The position numbers were made by a program, and so were the translations under genes. A stretch of DNA of 64,000 nt, taken from the NCBI RefSeq assembly GCF_022539665.2, contig NC_081335.1, positions 2,914,001-2,978,000 on the forward strand. Reading direction: 5' to 3'. The notes beneath the pieces are model-generated. The model had not been told where the DNA came from. It saw nothing but the letters and a program-made list of their open reading frames with translations, and did no database searches. Within the stretch, counting starts at the first letter, position 1. Every line of letters begins with the position of its first letter. Below, in pieces: positions 23,750 to 34,706 of the stretch. Origin of the DNA: Daphnia carinata. Its lineage: Eukaryota; Arthropoda; Branchiopoda; Diplostraca; Daphniidae.

Positions 23750-23829
23750 CCGCTAGGTGGCGAAGAACCGTCAAATATCACCGCTAGATGGCAGCGCATA
23801 CTAGTTGTCAAAGACTTCCGCTAGATGGT
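23750..23829 (+). promoter_or_regulatory. Cluster of three CTCF-like CCGCTAGRTGG motifs
   Basis: CCGCTAGGTGGC (23750-23761), CCGCTAGATGGC (23781-23792) and CCGCTAGATGGT (23818-23829) are in the same orientation, with 31- and 37-bp steps. Each differs from the CTCF core pattern CCASYAGRKGGC by one or two positions. They sit in the 1-kb divergent interval between LST-2 and corazonin, where an insulator would make sense. Binding is inferred from the motif only. Confidence 0.5.
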
Positions 23830-24232
23830 GGTGATAAGTAAAATACTTAAATAACAACAACAAAAAAATTAACTTTGAAAGCAATACAAAAAAAAAAAAT
23901 GTCACGATTTTGAGCCAATACGTTGTACAGCTATATTTATATTTTCTTTAATCTCATTATCCGAAGGACGCCAACAAAGAAAAGTAGTCGGGGCTGAAAT
24001 TTCCGTATGCGTTTAGGGTAGGGTCTTTTCAATGGCAGCTGATTTTCTATTAAGTCTACACCCACGAAAATTGCTTTAAATTGAATCAAGCTACTCTATC
24101 CGACTTGAGAGTATCCCACATATTGCCTGACCACGCCAAGTTTGTGGCCGGAATAACTTTTATTTAGGCTTCGACTGTTCGTCGATGGAATATTAACGAA
24201 ACTCAAAACGATAGGCTTTTTATTCATACGCA

Positions 24233-24240
24233 TATAAAAA
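24233..24240 (+). promoter_or_regulatory. TATA box of the corazonin gene
   Basis: TATAAAAA, 74 bp upstream of the start codon. Transcription would begin around 24262, leaving a 5' UTR of about 45 nt. Confidence 0.6.
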
Positions 24241-24306
24241 GACACCCTCAGATGGACAAGGTACATCACTTGGTGGTCGGTCGGTATCCGGTACGCTTCT
24301 TCCGCC

Positions 24307-24800
24307 ATGGCAATCCGCCTACATTTTATTTTGCTCCTGATCGTCGCCTCGTCCATGGCTCAGACATTCCAGTTGAGTTTTCGTTTTTCTTTCGAACCTT
24401 AAAAAATCATTTTTATTTTTTCGTTGATGGTACATCATATTCTCTTATACAGGTACAGCAGAGGATGGACTAACGGTAGGAAGAGGGCTGATCCATCGTT
24501 CATCCAGCAACAGCTGTTGCAACACGGACGTCCCATCCTTCCTGTAGAATACCAGACGAGTAATTCGGCTGAAGATTGGAATCGCTACAAAATCAATAAC
24601 GAAAACAAGGTATGCACCTTTAATTCAACTCTCATTAAACTTGACACCCGTTTGCGTTGTTTGGATGGCAGTTGAACGAGGATGGCGACTGGCTCGTACA
24701 TGTCAACCATTGCGCCAAATTAGCCACATCTCTCGGTTCCCTTTTGAAGAATAAAGAAGGCAAGTTCAGCGACGAGCCCATCGTCAACGTTATCCGTTAA
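24307..24800 (+). CDS. Crz: Corazonin neuropeptide precursor
   Basis: Secreted neurohormone of the GnRH/AKH-related family. Three exons: 24307-24371, 24453-24609 and 24672-24800, giving 116 residues. A signal peptide occupies residues 1-18 (hydrophobic core [12 protein letters not shown]). The mature peptide at 19-29 is QTFQYSRGWTN, identical to the classical [Arg7]-corazonin; it is followed by Gly30 as amide donor and the Arg-Lys-Arg cleavage site (31-33). N-terminal Gln would cyclise to pyroglutamate. The rest (34-116) is the corazonin-associated peptide, with one cysteine visible (NHCAKLATSLGSLL). The first intron splits the codon for Gln4 of the hormone. A TATA box precedes the gene. A minus-strand neighbour, LST-2, is divergent. 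Confidence 0.97.
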
Positions 24801-25157
24801 AAAAGAAAAAGAAAATGGGCCCTTAAAAATCGTGTGTGTGTGTGTGTTTCCAAAAAATCCGTTTCTATTGTCTCCTCGAATGCGACAAATGCGCACACAC
24901 GACAAAATTGCGTGTGTAAACCCTCGGTAGATGGTAGGAAATCATTATTTGAAAAGAAAAAAACAAAACAAAACAAAATGCTGATATAAAAACGTAAGAA
25001 AAAGAAAACAAAGTGAATACACTGTTGTCTCTAATTCAGACGCCGACGTCAAACGGCGTCGTCTGTGTACACATAAATATAATCAACGTATATGCGTCAC
25101 GAGTCACGCTATAATCAAATTGAAGTAGCAAAAAGATAATCACGATGATAAATTTGA

Positions 25158-25163
25158 AATAAA
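25158..25163 (+). terminator. Likely polyadenylation signal of corazonin
   Basis: AATAAA followed by more A/T-rich sequence, about 360 nt after the stop codon. Confidence 0.4.
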
Positions 25164-25169
25164 AAATCT

Positions 25170-27692
25170 GAAAAAGATCCCTTTTTATTTTTAATTCTTT
25201 TGTCGGAAACCCTTTGCCATGAACGTTTTCTCTTCACGTAAAAAAAAAAAAAAAAACACACGAATTTGAAGTCGTTTATGACATACACACTGAAATGACG
25301 AGAGGCCGCTGAATAAAAAAAAAAAAGGGCACCGATTTGCTCCGACGCGCGCGTCCGTCGTCATGTCCCGGCGCATCATTTGCCGGGGCGAAAGAGGGCA
25401 ACCTGGACTTGTGTGTTGCCCTGGACGAATAACCTTTGCTTTAAAAAAGTCGCGACTCTCCGTGAACACACAGCGTCCCCCTCCTCCTCCCTTTTGTGTA
25501 TGTGTGTCTTTATAATTCTATATTGTATCCTCCTTGCGTTCGTATTTGATGGCTCCGTGTAACACAAGTAGCGCTTCTTTTTCTTTTCGTCAGGGGAGGG
25601 TTTTTGGTAGTCCAGTGACAAATGACACGCCAATGACAATAACTTGCCGTTGGCCTTAGGCCGGCTCTTTTCTCATCTGTAAACACACGGCACGCTACGT
25701 ATGTAATTTGATATCAATGTCGTGTCTAATAATGCCAACCTAAAGCTGACACGGTACAACACACTCTGCATCTTTTCAGGCAAAAACGATCGTTATCGAT
25801 ACATTCGGAGTTCCATCTTGATTTTTGAAAAAAATCTATTTGATAGAACACACAAAAGTGAAAAGAAGAATGGCAATTGAAATAGGAAAAAAGGGAGCGA
25901 AAAGGGGAGGCTATCTTTTTCAATAAAATGAAAGAAAAAAATCTTCAGCGCGCCGCATTCGAACGTATCGAAAATCAATAAACGCTGGTCGTAAAAAATC
26001 AAAGAAAAAACAAAACAAAACACGAAAAGACATGAGCTAGCCGCCGTCCGAGTGTAAGAGACACACCACAAACGATTGAAAAGCCGCCCCCTGTAATATA
26101 ACAATGCCGATGTATTATAAATAATAATAAAAACATGACTACCGCGTGTGATTTCGTCACCCGAATGCCGCCGCCACGCTTCGTCCGGCCACACGGTACA
26201 TCCTTCGATCACATTTCAGAGTTACGCACAAACAGCGCATCGTTATTTAAATGAGGCACACATTTTTCGGTTTTTTAAGGTCTATCAATCGGGACGGTAT
26301 TTGGAGCCCCCGTGAGGCGTTTCCCGAAACCCTATCGAAAGAAAAATTCCCGCAAGGATTAAAAAAGGGAAGCGACAAACTGTAGAGTTGTGTCTACCAC
26401 TAGTCTCTATTTAAAAGGCAAAAAAAAAAAAAAGAAGAAGAAGGTATTCGTTTGAAAGAAGAAAGTTTCTCAACTTCTCGCGGGCTATTTGGCTCGTTTG
26501 TGTGAAAGGAAATTGAACGCCGGCTCTGCGTTCAAAGAAACAACAACAAAAAATAACACATAAGAAAACACATAGCGCAGTTAACATAGAGTAGACGATA
26601 AGGACACACGGAACCCGAAAAGATGCAACCGAAAACTATTTCTATATATATGTGTGTGTGTGTGTTTTCTTACCTTTTGGAAGTGTATAACTCCAGGGGC
26701 TTTTCGTCGTTTCTCAAACCGTTACACACATCTTTTTGTTTTGTTACAATTGCCGCCTGTTTGAAAACGTCCCAAAACAGTCCGACGAATCATACACAAG
26801 ATAGACCACTTAGCAGCTTTGGATGATTGACCCTCATGAAGTGTAAAGGAACTACTATATAACGTGTGTGTATCATTCCTCTTCTTCTTTTGTTCTGTGT
26901 GTGTGAGTTCCTTACAAACCGCTGGAATAAAATGGTTACAACGATTCGCTATATCCGCCCCCCTTCAAACATTGGGGGTAAAAAATAATATGTGTGTCCC
27001 CTCTCATTTTTTTCTTTTCGAAGGACGTTTTCCACAGCTGAATTTTAAGGTGACAATTTTTGTTTTTTTCCAGTGCGACCACCCTCCTTCAAAAAGGAAA
27101 TTGAAATGAAGCGGATCGACGAAGGCACTGCTGACAATTTTTCCTTTTTATTGTTGTTATTCGGATTGTTATTATTGGTTAAGGTGTTGGATAATTGAGG
27201 TCGCGGGAAAATAGACGCACATTCACAGACACACACACACACACACAAGAGAGTCACAAATCACGCACAAACAGAGCGAAAGGGAGAGAGAGAGAGAAAC
27301 TTGTGCTGACAACATTTCAAATGAACAAATAAAATCAAAATGGAAATAAAAAACGAGATTTGAAAAAAAAACAAAAGCTTTTGGTCTCTCTACAGCTCCC
27401 CAGGTGTTTTCGGAAAACGCCCACACGTTAAAAAAAAAAGAGGGGGATGTACACTCAAATAACACGGTGGAGAAAAACAAAAAACGTATCGACATTTATA
27501 TACAAACGAAAACAAATGAAAGTGTCTTTTTTTTTGTAAATTAAGAAAGAAAAGAGTGTTGACATTATGGTGTAAAGCGCGTGAACGTTGAAATTCCATA
27601 ATCATTCTCATCTTTCATAATTAATTAACATCCCCACCCGATACCCCAAAATGGGAATGGGAGACATCATAATAAACTGCGCAATTTCTTTC
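25170..27692. other. Non-coding interval, probably including the TLX/C15 3' UTR
   Basis: AT-rich, with A- and T-runs and short CA/GT repeats. The corazonin gene (+) and the homeobox gene (-) converge here, so most of it is likely 3' UTR or intergenic. Several minus-strand AATAAA possibilities exist (for example TTTATT near 27146 and near 25184), so the end of the homeobox transcript is not fixed. No coding region supported. Confidence 0.4.
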
Positions 27693-30600
27693 TCAGTGAT
27701 GATGATGATGATAGCCAGGTGATGTGGCCGCTCTGTTACCTCCTGATTCGGACGACGTCGATTCCGCCCACGGTTGCAAACTTTGCAGGGCGTTGAGTGA
27801 CGTGGCTGTCGGACTCATCCGCAAATCCGACCGATTGGATTGAACCCCTGTCGTTGTTTGCGACGCGTCGTGTTGCATTGAAGATGAGGATCGTTGTGAT
27901 GGCGCTACTGACGTCACTGGATAAAGCGTCTTTGTCATGGCTTCCGCTTGAATGGACAACATCAATCGGTTGGCCGCTTGGCGTTCAGCTTCCCGTTCTT
28001 CGGCCGTTTGGCGTCTGTTCAGTCAATAAAATACAAAATTGCAATTACTTCTTGTTAAAAAAGAGAAACAACGTGTCATCATATCAATTATCCTTTTCAA
28101 TGCGATCGCTCTTCAGAGGGAACAAATCAAAACAAAACAGAAGAAGTTGAACGCAGTCGTTTGAAAATAGGCGGCTAGTGTTTCTGGTTCTAGTCATTTG
28201 AAAGTTGAACGGTTTGCCTGATGGATCTGTGACACGAACAGGTCGAACACCCACTCACTGGTTAATATGGGGCTGTCTATATTCATCTAACGCGTTATAG
28301 AAGAGCACATTACCAGAAGTCCTGGAACGAAACAGGTCGGAAGAAAAACAAAAATGTCCAATAAGGAATGTCTACTGACTGATGGTGTGTGCATGTGTAG
28401 ACAGCGAGCGACTAACTATTAGGAGAGCACTCATTTGCATAAAAGGGTTATAATCGGATTAATTTGCATAATTTCGGGTCGGTCGTGTCTCGTTAAAAGA
28501 CATGGAGAGCGATTTCTGACCGGTCGCCACTCTTCTCTACTCTATAGCTCTTTTATTACAAAATTAATGGCCTAACTCAAAAAAAAAAAAAAAAAAAAAA
28601 AAAGCTGAACACACACAACACAAAACAAAAAAGTAAGTTCGTGTAGTATAAAATCCTCAGCTGAAGAGCTGTTAAGACTGTTAAAGAAGAGGAGCCTTCT
28701 TCTTCTATTCTTCTGTTTCTCTTCTCCAATTTTTTGTTGTTGGCTCGAGGGAGTTGTGTTCCCACTGACCAGCGGTTGTGCACTCTCACATCGTCTCATA
28801 CCAAACTCGGTAGCCTAATGGCTTGTTACCATCAAGAGCTATCAAACGGACCCTCTTATATAGATGCATTTCATTGTGTCGAGACCGAAGTAGAGAGAAC
28901 GGCAATCAATCAGACGGTGGGGGGACATACACACACACACACACACAGACGGGAGGATACGTTAAAGAAAAGCCAGGCGGTTTCACATCACGTCATATCA
29001 CCTACTGGATATTTCACTTTTGGACAACATTCCTCTATCGAGTATACTTGTTCTTTTAGCTTTTGTTCCGTTTTACCACGCTCTTTTTTTTCTTTCTTTT
29101 TCTTAAAGGTTCCATTCCACATTTCGTGGCCTTTCATATTTATTCACCCTGTTGCGATTAGATTTTTTTATTCATTTTCCAGGGCCATGAAAAATAAAAG
29201 TTATTGACAAGCGCAGAGAGAGAGAGAAAAAAATAGACAAATGTCGTCGTCGTGTTTTAGTGTACGCGCTCCAATACGTAAAATAAAGCCAATACGTAGG
29301 AGACACACGTACACCTTCAAATACAAGTTTTTCTTTCTCAAGACAGACACAAGAATTGTGGGATTTATTTTTTGTTGTTGCTGTTGGTTGGCTGGCGCGC
29401 AGGTCATTAAGTGACCGACAAGCAATCCATTAGCGATTGTCCCCGAATGATACCACAACTGATTGGCTCTTTGGCCAGGCCAAAACGAAAAGAACGAAAA
29501 AAAAAACGTTAATAAAAATCAGGAGAGAACAAAGAGACGTTTGTTTATATTCTCCCCATTTCGTTTTTTTTTTTGTTTACTTTCACCAACAGCTGATTAG
29601 ATTTTTTTTTTCAAACTAAAATAAGGCTAACCCATCTTCAAAACAACCCTCATCTTAGATGGGAAGTTAAAAAAGAAAAAGAGTTTTAAAAATTTTCTTT
29701 TCTTTTTGTTTTTTAACAACTGGGCATGTTCGTCATACAAGGTGTAGTTCCAGGTGTGTACAAGCTTTGTGTGTATAGCCACTATAGTTTGTCTCTGTGT
29801 GTCTATAATGAAGCCGTGCGCGTCTCAGTAGGTGTGTACCGACGGGCCAAAGAGGGGCCGACAGGTCGTGTTCCTCTGCAACTCAACCTAGAATTATTAA
29901 GATGACGATTGTTTTTTTGTTTTTGCTTGTGTGTTGAAAAAGGTGGCGGCGCTGTTACCCTCCCCATCAACTCCTCTTAACATTTCGTTTTTACAACGCG
30001 CCTTCGTGTCCCCCTGTATTTTCCTATTTATTTTCAATTTTTCTCTTTCTTGTTCTAAAAAAAAGTGGGGCCATTAAAAGCCAGTTCGTCGCCACACACT
30101 GCGATGCCTCTTCTTCTCCATTATTATTGTTCTTAACTGTGACAGACGGCCCCGTTTCTAATTGCGCCAGTAAACGCGGGAATTTCAAAACAAACGATTG
30201 GTCTCCCTGATTTAGTTAAACAAAGTTTATTGGACAGCCCAAGATGACCTTTTTCTTGTCCCCTGAACGAATACGGGACTTAATGGCAAAGCTTATCTTA
30301 GTTTGACATTTTCAATAGCAATCGTAAGAGGGTACACAAAAAAAAAAGGGCGAATAGTAGAGACCTCTTAAACGTAGGCAGAGGCCGATCCACTTACGTT
30401 TTTTTGTATGTGTCTCTCCGGACAAAACAAAACAAGTTAATTGATTGTCGCTCGCGCTCATCTAACGTCTCCAGCAATCCACACAAAATGGAAGGCAAAA
30501 AAAGACTTTTCTTCTTCAAAGTGATAAGAGGTCTGAGCCATCAGAGCAGGTTTTCATGTACGCTGACCCGACTGATGGATGTGCTGTTAGAGACACACGG

Positions 30601-33600
30601 CGACGACGGTCGCTTGTATACGTAGAGTGTGTAACTGCGTATACACACACACAGTTATTACTGATGTATATAAGGTCCCCTTTTTTTTTTTGCTATGCAA
30701 CGTCTTTAAACTAGTTTCATGTGGCCAACAGGCTCTTTTCGATTAAAGCCCATGGAAATTGAGACGGATGCCATTAACTTGCATTTGAGATTTCTGTGTC
30801 TGCATTTCAATTCAAGAAACTAGTTTTTTTTTCAAAAACATTTCTGAATTGATTTCTTTTCAAATCAAATAACGCAATTGACGTGCCACAGTAGCAGGGC
30901 AGTCCAATAGGAGACCCATAACCACATGACATATGGACTCGATTGATAAATTGGGTGGATTTTTTAAAGCTCCATTTCATACTTTCGATCTCACGTTGCA
31001 TATTTGCATCGTATAAGTGAAATGTAATCTATTCCCATTCGCAAAAAAATAGCAATGATTCGTCATCGGGCCCACCTTTTTTTCTTTATTTTGAAATCAG
31101 TATGTTTAACGAAGAGAACGGTGACTATCTAAAGTCTATATGCCATGATTTTGCTCGTACGTGTACCTCATGATTGTTCTGCTTTTTTTCGGGCAGCTGT
31201 TAATGGAAAAACAATTACGCATGCGTTCCACACAAATAAAAAAACAAACAGGATCTGTTATTTTGGCGGCGCTTATCTCAGTACATATAGCCAAATAAGA
31301 ATAATTGGCAAATACTTGGAAACAAGGGCAACTTGTTTGCCATTCCAAATAAGAAGAACTCAAAGTGGGAATGATGATTGGCCATTTAGATTGTTACGGG
31401 TATTTGCAAACGAATGATAAAAAAAAATGCTTTAAAAAATACGTCCTGGAATGAAAGCAAAATGATTGTGATGATGCGACAGAAGAAGAATCTTTTTTTT
31501 TTAAAGCGGCGCCATCCTGGGTGGGTGGGTTTCTTTTTTTTTTTTTTTTTTTTTTTTTTGCGGCCGGCGCCACCACTCGCGGCAGACAAATGGGCCCACT
31601 CAACCAATTTTGAGAAGAAGAAAAAAAAGAAGACACCACGTTTAACTGAGAGGAGAGAAACAAAAGCTCGTAACAGAGATGAGGGGAGAAGGACTCTATA
31701 TAGAGAGAGAGGACCTTGTAATAGGTTAAGAGTTAGGCGGCTAAAAAAATAAAAAGAAGAAATAAAAACGTCTGGGGATGATCTTTTGGCGCTGTTGGCA
31801 ATGCATCCTCATCGTCGCCATCGTAATCAGCCGCGAAACAATTAAGACAAATCCCGACCAGGAGATAATGAGGGCCCCGATCAGCGCAACTAGATAAAAC
31901 ATTTGAAAACCTCCCAGCAGTTCAAGGGATGGCGGGGTGAAAATCAAGCGTAAAAACTGTACGACTGAACGATCGAAAACGGCAAAACACAAGAGCCTTG
32001 CCCGTAAACGACGCCCGAACCGAACGACTCGTTCCTTTTTGTGTAGCCCGACGTTATCTGATTGGCACGTCGGCGGTGAATTATGTAGACGGCCATTTTG
32101 AATGACAATCAGGCACTTGGTGAAATACAAATACAATAGGTTCAAAGTGCTCGTGTAAGCTGATGTTTTTTTCTGTTTTGTTTTGCTTTTAAAATGCGCG
32201 CACCATTTGCAAACGCAGGGGGGTTAAGCTGAAACGTAAAAAATAACAAAAAATGCCGACCGATAGACGCAAGGAACTCTTTCTCCCGTTTCTCCATCTC
32301 GTTTACGAAAACAAGAGAGCACCACTGAGACTTTAAATAGGTTTTTCTTTTTTGCATATGGCCGAGCATTATTGAAAATACAGCAGCACTAGATATACAT
32401 CCAGCTCCGGGAAAAAAAAAGAGAAGGGGAGTGTCAATCAATCGTCTATTGATAATGAAGTTGCTTGCCCTTTTTTTTTTTTTTACCTACCCTATTCTAT
32501 TCAATTCCCACCTTTTTCTCTCTACCCTTACATTATTCAAAATTCTAATAGAAAATGCGTCACAATTTCTTTCACGAAAAATAAAATTGAATTGTTTTTT
32601 TTTTCACTGACCTCCATTTGGTGCGTCGATTTTGAAACCAGGTTTTCACCTGAGCGTCCGTCATCTTGAGCAGTTTGGCGAGAGCGGCGCGTTCGGCCGA
32701 CGCCAGGTATTTCTGCTTGTGAAACCGCTTCTCCAATTCGCACACCTTCAATGAAATTTTGAAAGTTCCAGAACATCAATTTAAAAAAAATAAAAGAGCG
32801 CTTCCATTTTTCTTAGATATCATTTGAAAATCTTAAATAAACGACGTACGCTAATGGGTCGGGAAATAAAAATAAATTCGCCTATGGAATGTCGTAATAA
32901 TTGATGCAAATACCTGTAAACGGGTGAATGATGTCCGGGGCTTTTTCCTCTTTGGCGGCGTCCGCTGTTGGTACGGATGTCCGATACGTCGAGCCAAGGG
33001 AAAGCCTAATTGTTGGTATAAGTATATACATAAAAATCAAATATTCAAAGAAAAATGGCTATAAGTGCCATTTCTAATTTGCATGTAGATACGAGAACTA
33101 TATAACGCTTTCTATTTTTTTTTTTTTTTTAAAGGTGTGACGTCGTCAAATAAAAGGGGCGCCGGTGTGCCGAGCCGTACACCAATAGTTCAAAGTGCTT
33201 TAGCTATTACTGTTTCATATCTCACACGCGGAGATGGTGGCAATAGATTTCGTGCGCCGCTCTCTCTCTCTCTCTCTCTAGCTCGATTTAAATATTGAAC
33301 ATATGCATAAAGAGCAATCCACTTGCGTCGCTGGCGCGTCACGTTCAATGTCCGCATCATCCGTCATGGCCGCGTGCATCTAAGCTATTTCCCCAAGCGT
33401 CGAGAGATGTCTTCCGACGAGGAATGAATTTCATTTTCTTTAACTTCTTATTTGTTTCTTTTTAAATTACGTTTTTCATAAAGGCTTTTCGTTCGGCCCG
33501 CAAAGAAAAAAATACGGCTTTTTATGCATGTTACAATAGAAAATAAAGCTTTTACATGTCACAGAGTAATGGCAAAGAACATGAAAGATTTCAGATGTAG

Positions 33601-34706
33601 AACGAAAAAATAAAATAGGGGGGGAAGGGGGTATAATTTAACTACTCCTAACGTGTGCAGCAAAAGACCCTTTGTTTTATGACGACATCGTGAATAATTT
33701 AGCGCCGCTACGTTTTCAAAAACGCATGTGATATTCTAGACAGTGTTAGATCTATTACCCTTTCGATAGGAGATTGAAAACAAAATTTGCGCTCGATTTA
33801 TCACCGATGCCGTGCGAAAAATCCACCAAACTTTCATTTGAATAGAAAATTTATGGATTTCTAGACCACCTACCTCTCCCACAAAAATGAATCCATCCGT
33901 AAATAGCCGGATGATTGTAGTAAAATGAACGACATTCAGTTTTGCATACCTGCAGCGAGTCTGTCTTTAAAGACGGTGGCTTCCAGTAGCGCGGCAAAGG
34001 CGTTAGGAATTCCGGTCGGATTGAGTCCGCCGTTCATGTGATGATGATGGAGGCTGGCTGGAGATAATGGCGAATGCTGAGAAGAGGAAGATAATCCGTG
34101 CGGAGGAGGGTGGCCAGGATAAGGTCCGGCAGGTGCTCCAACTGATCCGTTGTTGGTTCCATTCGAGCCGGGACCGCTTGACGGATAGCTGAGATACGAG
34201 CCGGCGCTCAGCATTCCGGAAGGCCCTCCACGATTCGCTGCGAATCCGGCGCCGGAATTGTGTTGATGATGTTGCATGAGATGCGACGGAATCATTCCCT
34301 GGTGATGTTGGTGTTGTTGCTGTTGCTGCTGCAAGGCGTAGAGCGCGTACCAGTCGATACCGTGGATGGATGGATGCGGCGGGTGACTAGAATAGTCGGG
34401 CATTTTCGAATCGTCCGGCCGCGAGCCGGCCGACTCTTCATCGCCGGAATCGTGAACTTTGACATCCTCGTCGTCGTCACTGTCGTCGGCCGCCCCGTCG
34501 TCGTCCACTTCCAGCGGCGATTCTGGCGGGCTTTCCCGGTTCAGCAACACGTCGGCGGCTTTGTGATTTTTAACGGCCGGTTTGAGGTCCATTGCGGCCG
34601 CTGCCGCATCATCACTGCTCGAAGCTTTCTCCAAAAGCCGGGAAATGCTGAAACTCAGTCCGCTACCACTGGTCGTGCTCGTGCGGGGTGAGGCGGAGAC
34701 AGCCAT
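27693..34706 (-). CDS. C15: T-cell leukemia homeobox protein (TLX / C15, clawless)
   Basis: Transcription factor of the NK-linked TLX family, which in flies patterns distal leg and other ectoderm. Four exons: 34706-33950, 33005-32914, 32745-32612 and 28014-27693, giving 434 residues. The N-terminal region has an eh1-like Groucho-binding motif FSISRLLE, an acidic stretch ([14 protein letters not shown]) and Gln/His/Gly/Pro-rich tracts. The homeodomain spans about 271-330: [28 protein letters not shown], and recognition helix [16 protein letters not shown]. Thr before WFQNRR is the TLX hallmark. It continues with [15 protein letters not shown], also typical. Introns cut the homeodomain in helix 1 and after the helix-3 arginine. 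The start could also lie upstream in the same frame (ATG 34742), but 34706 fits best. The protein ends in five histidines. Confidence 0.94.
28015..32611 (-). other. 4.6-kb intron of the TLX/C15 gene
   Basis: Lies between the third and fourth coding exons, far longer than other introns in the window. It contains the octamer/P3 motif cluster at 28433-28469, A/T homopolymers and a small membrane-type open frame at 31741-31902. Long introns of homeobox genes commonly hold enhancers, which is an inference here. Confidence 0.7.
28433..28469. promoter_or_regulatory. Two POU octamers flanking a palindromic homeodomain dimer site
   Basis: ATTTGCAT at 28433-28440 and again at 28462-28469, with TAATCGGATTA (28451-28461) directly abutting the second octamer. 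The middle site matches the P3 palindrome TAATYNRATTA bound by paired-class homeodomain dimers. Three exact sites in 37 bp suggest an enhancer core. Confidence 0.45.
33260..33279. repeat. (TC)n microsatellite
   Basis: About nine TC units in the first TLX/C15 intron. Confidence 0.9.
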
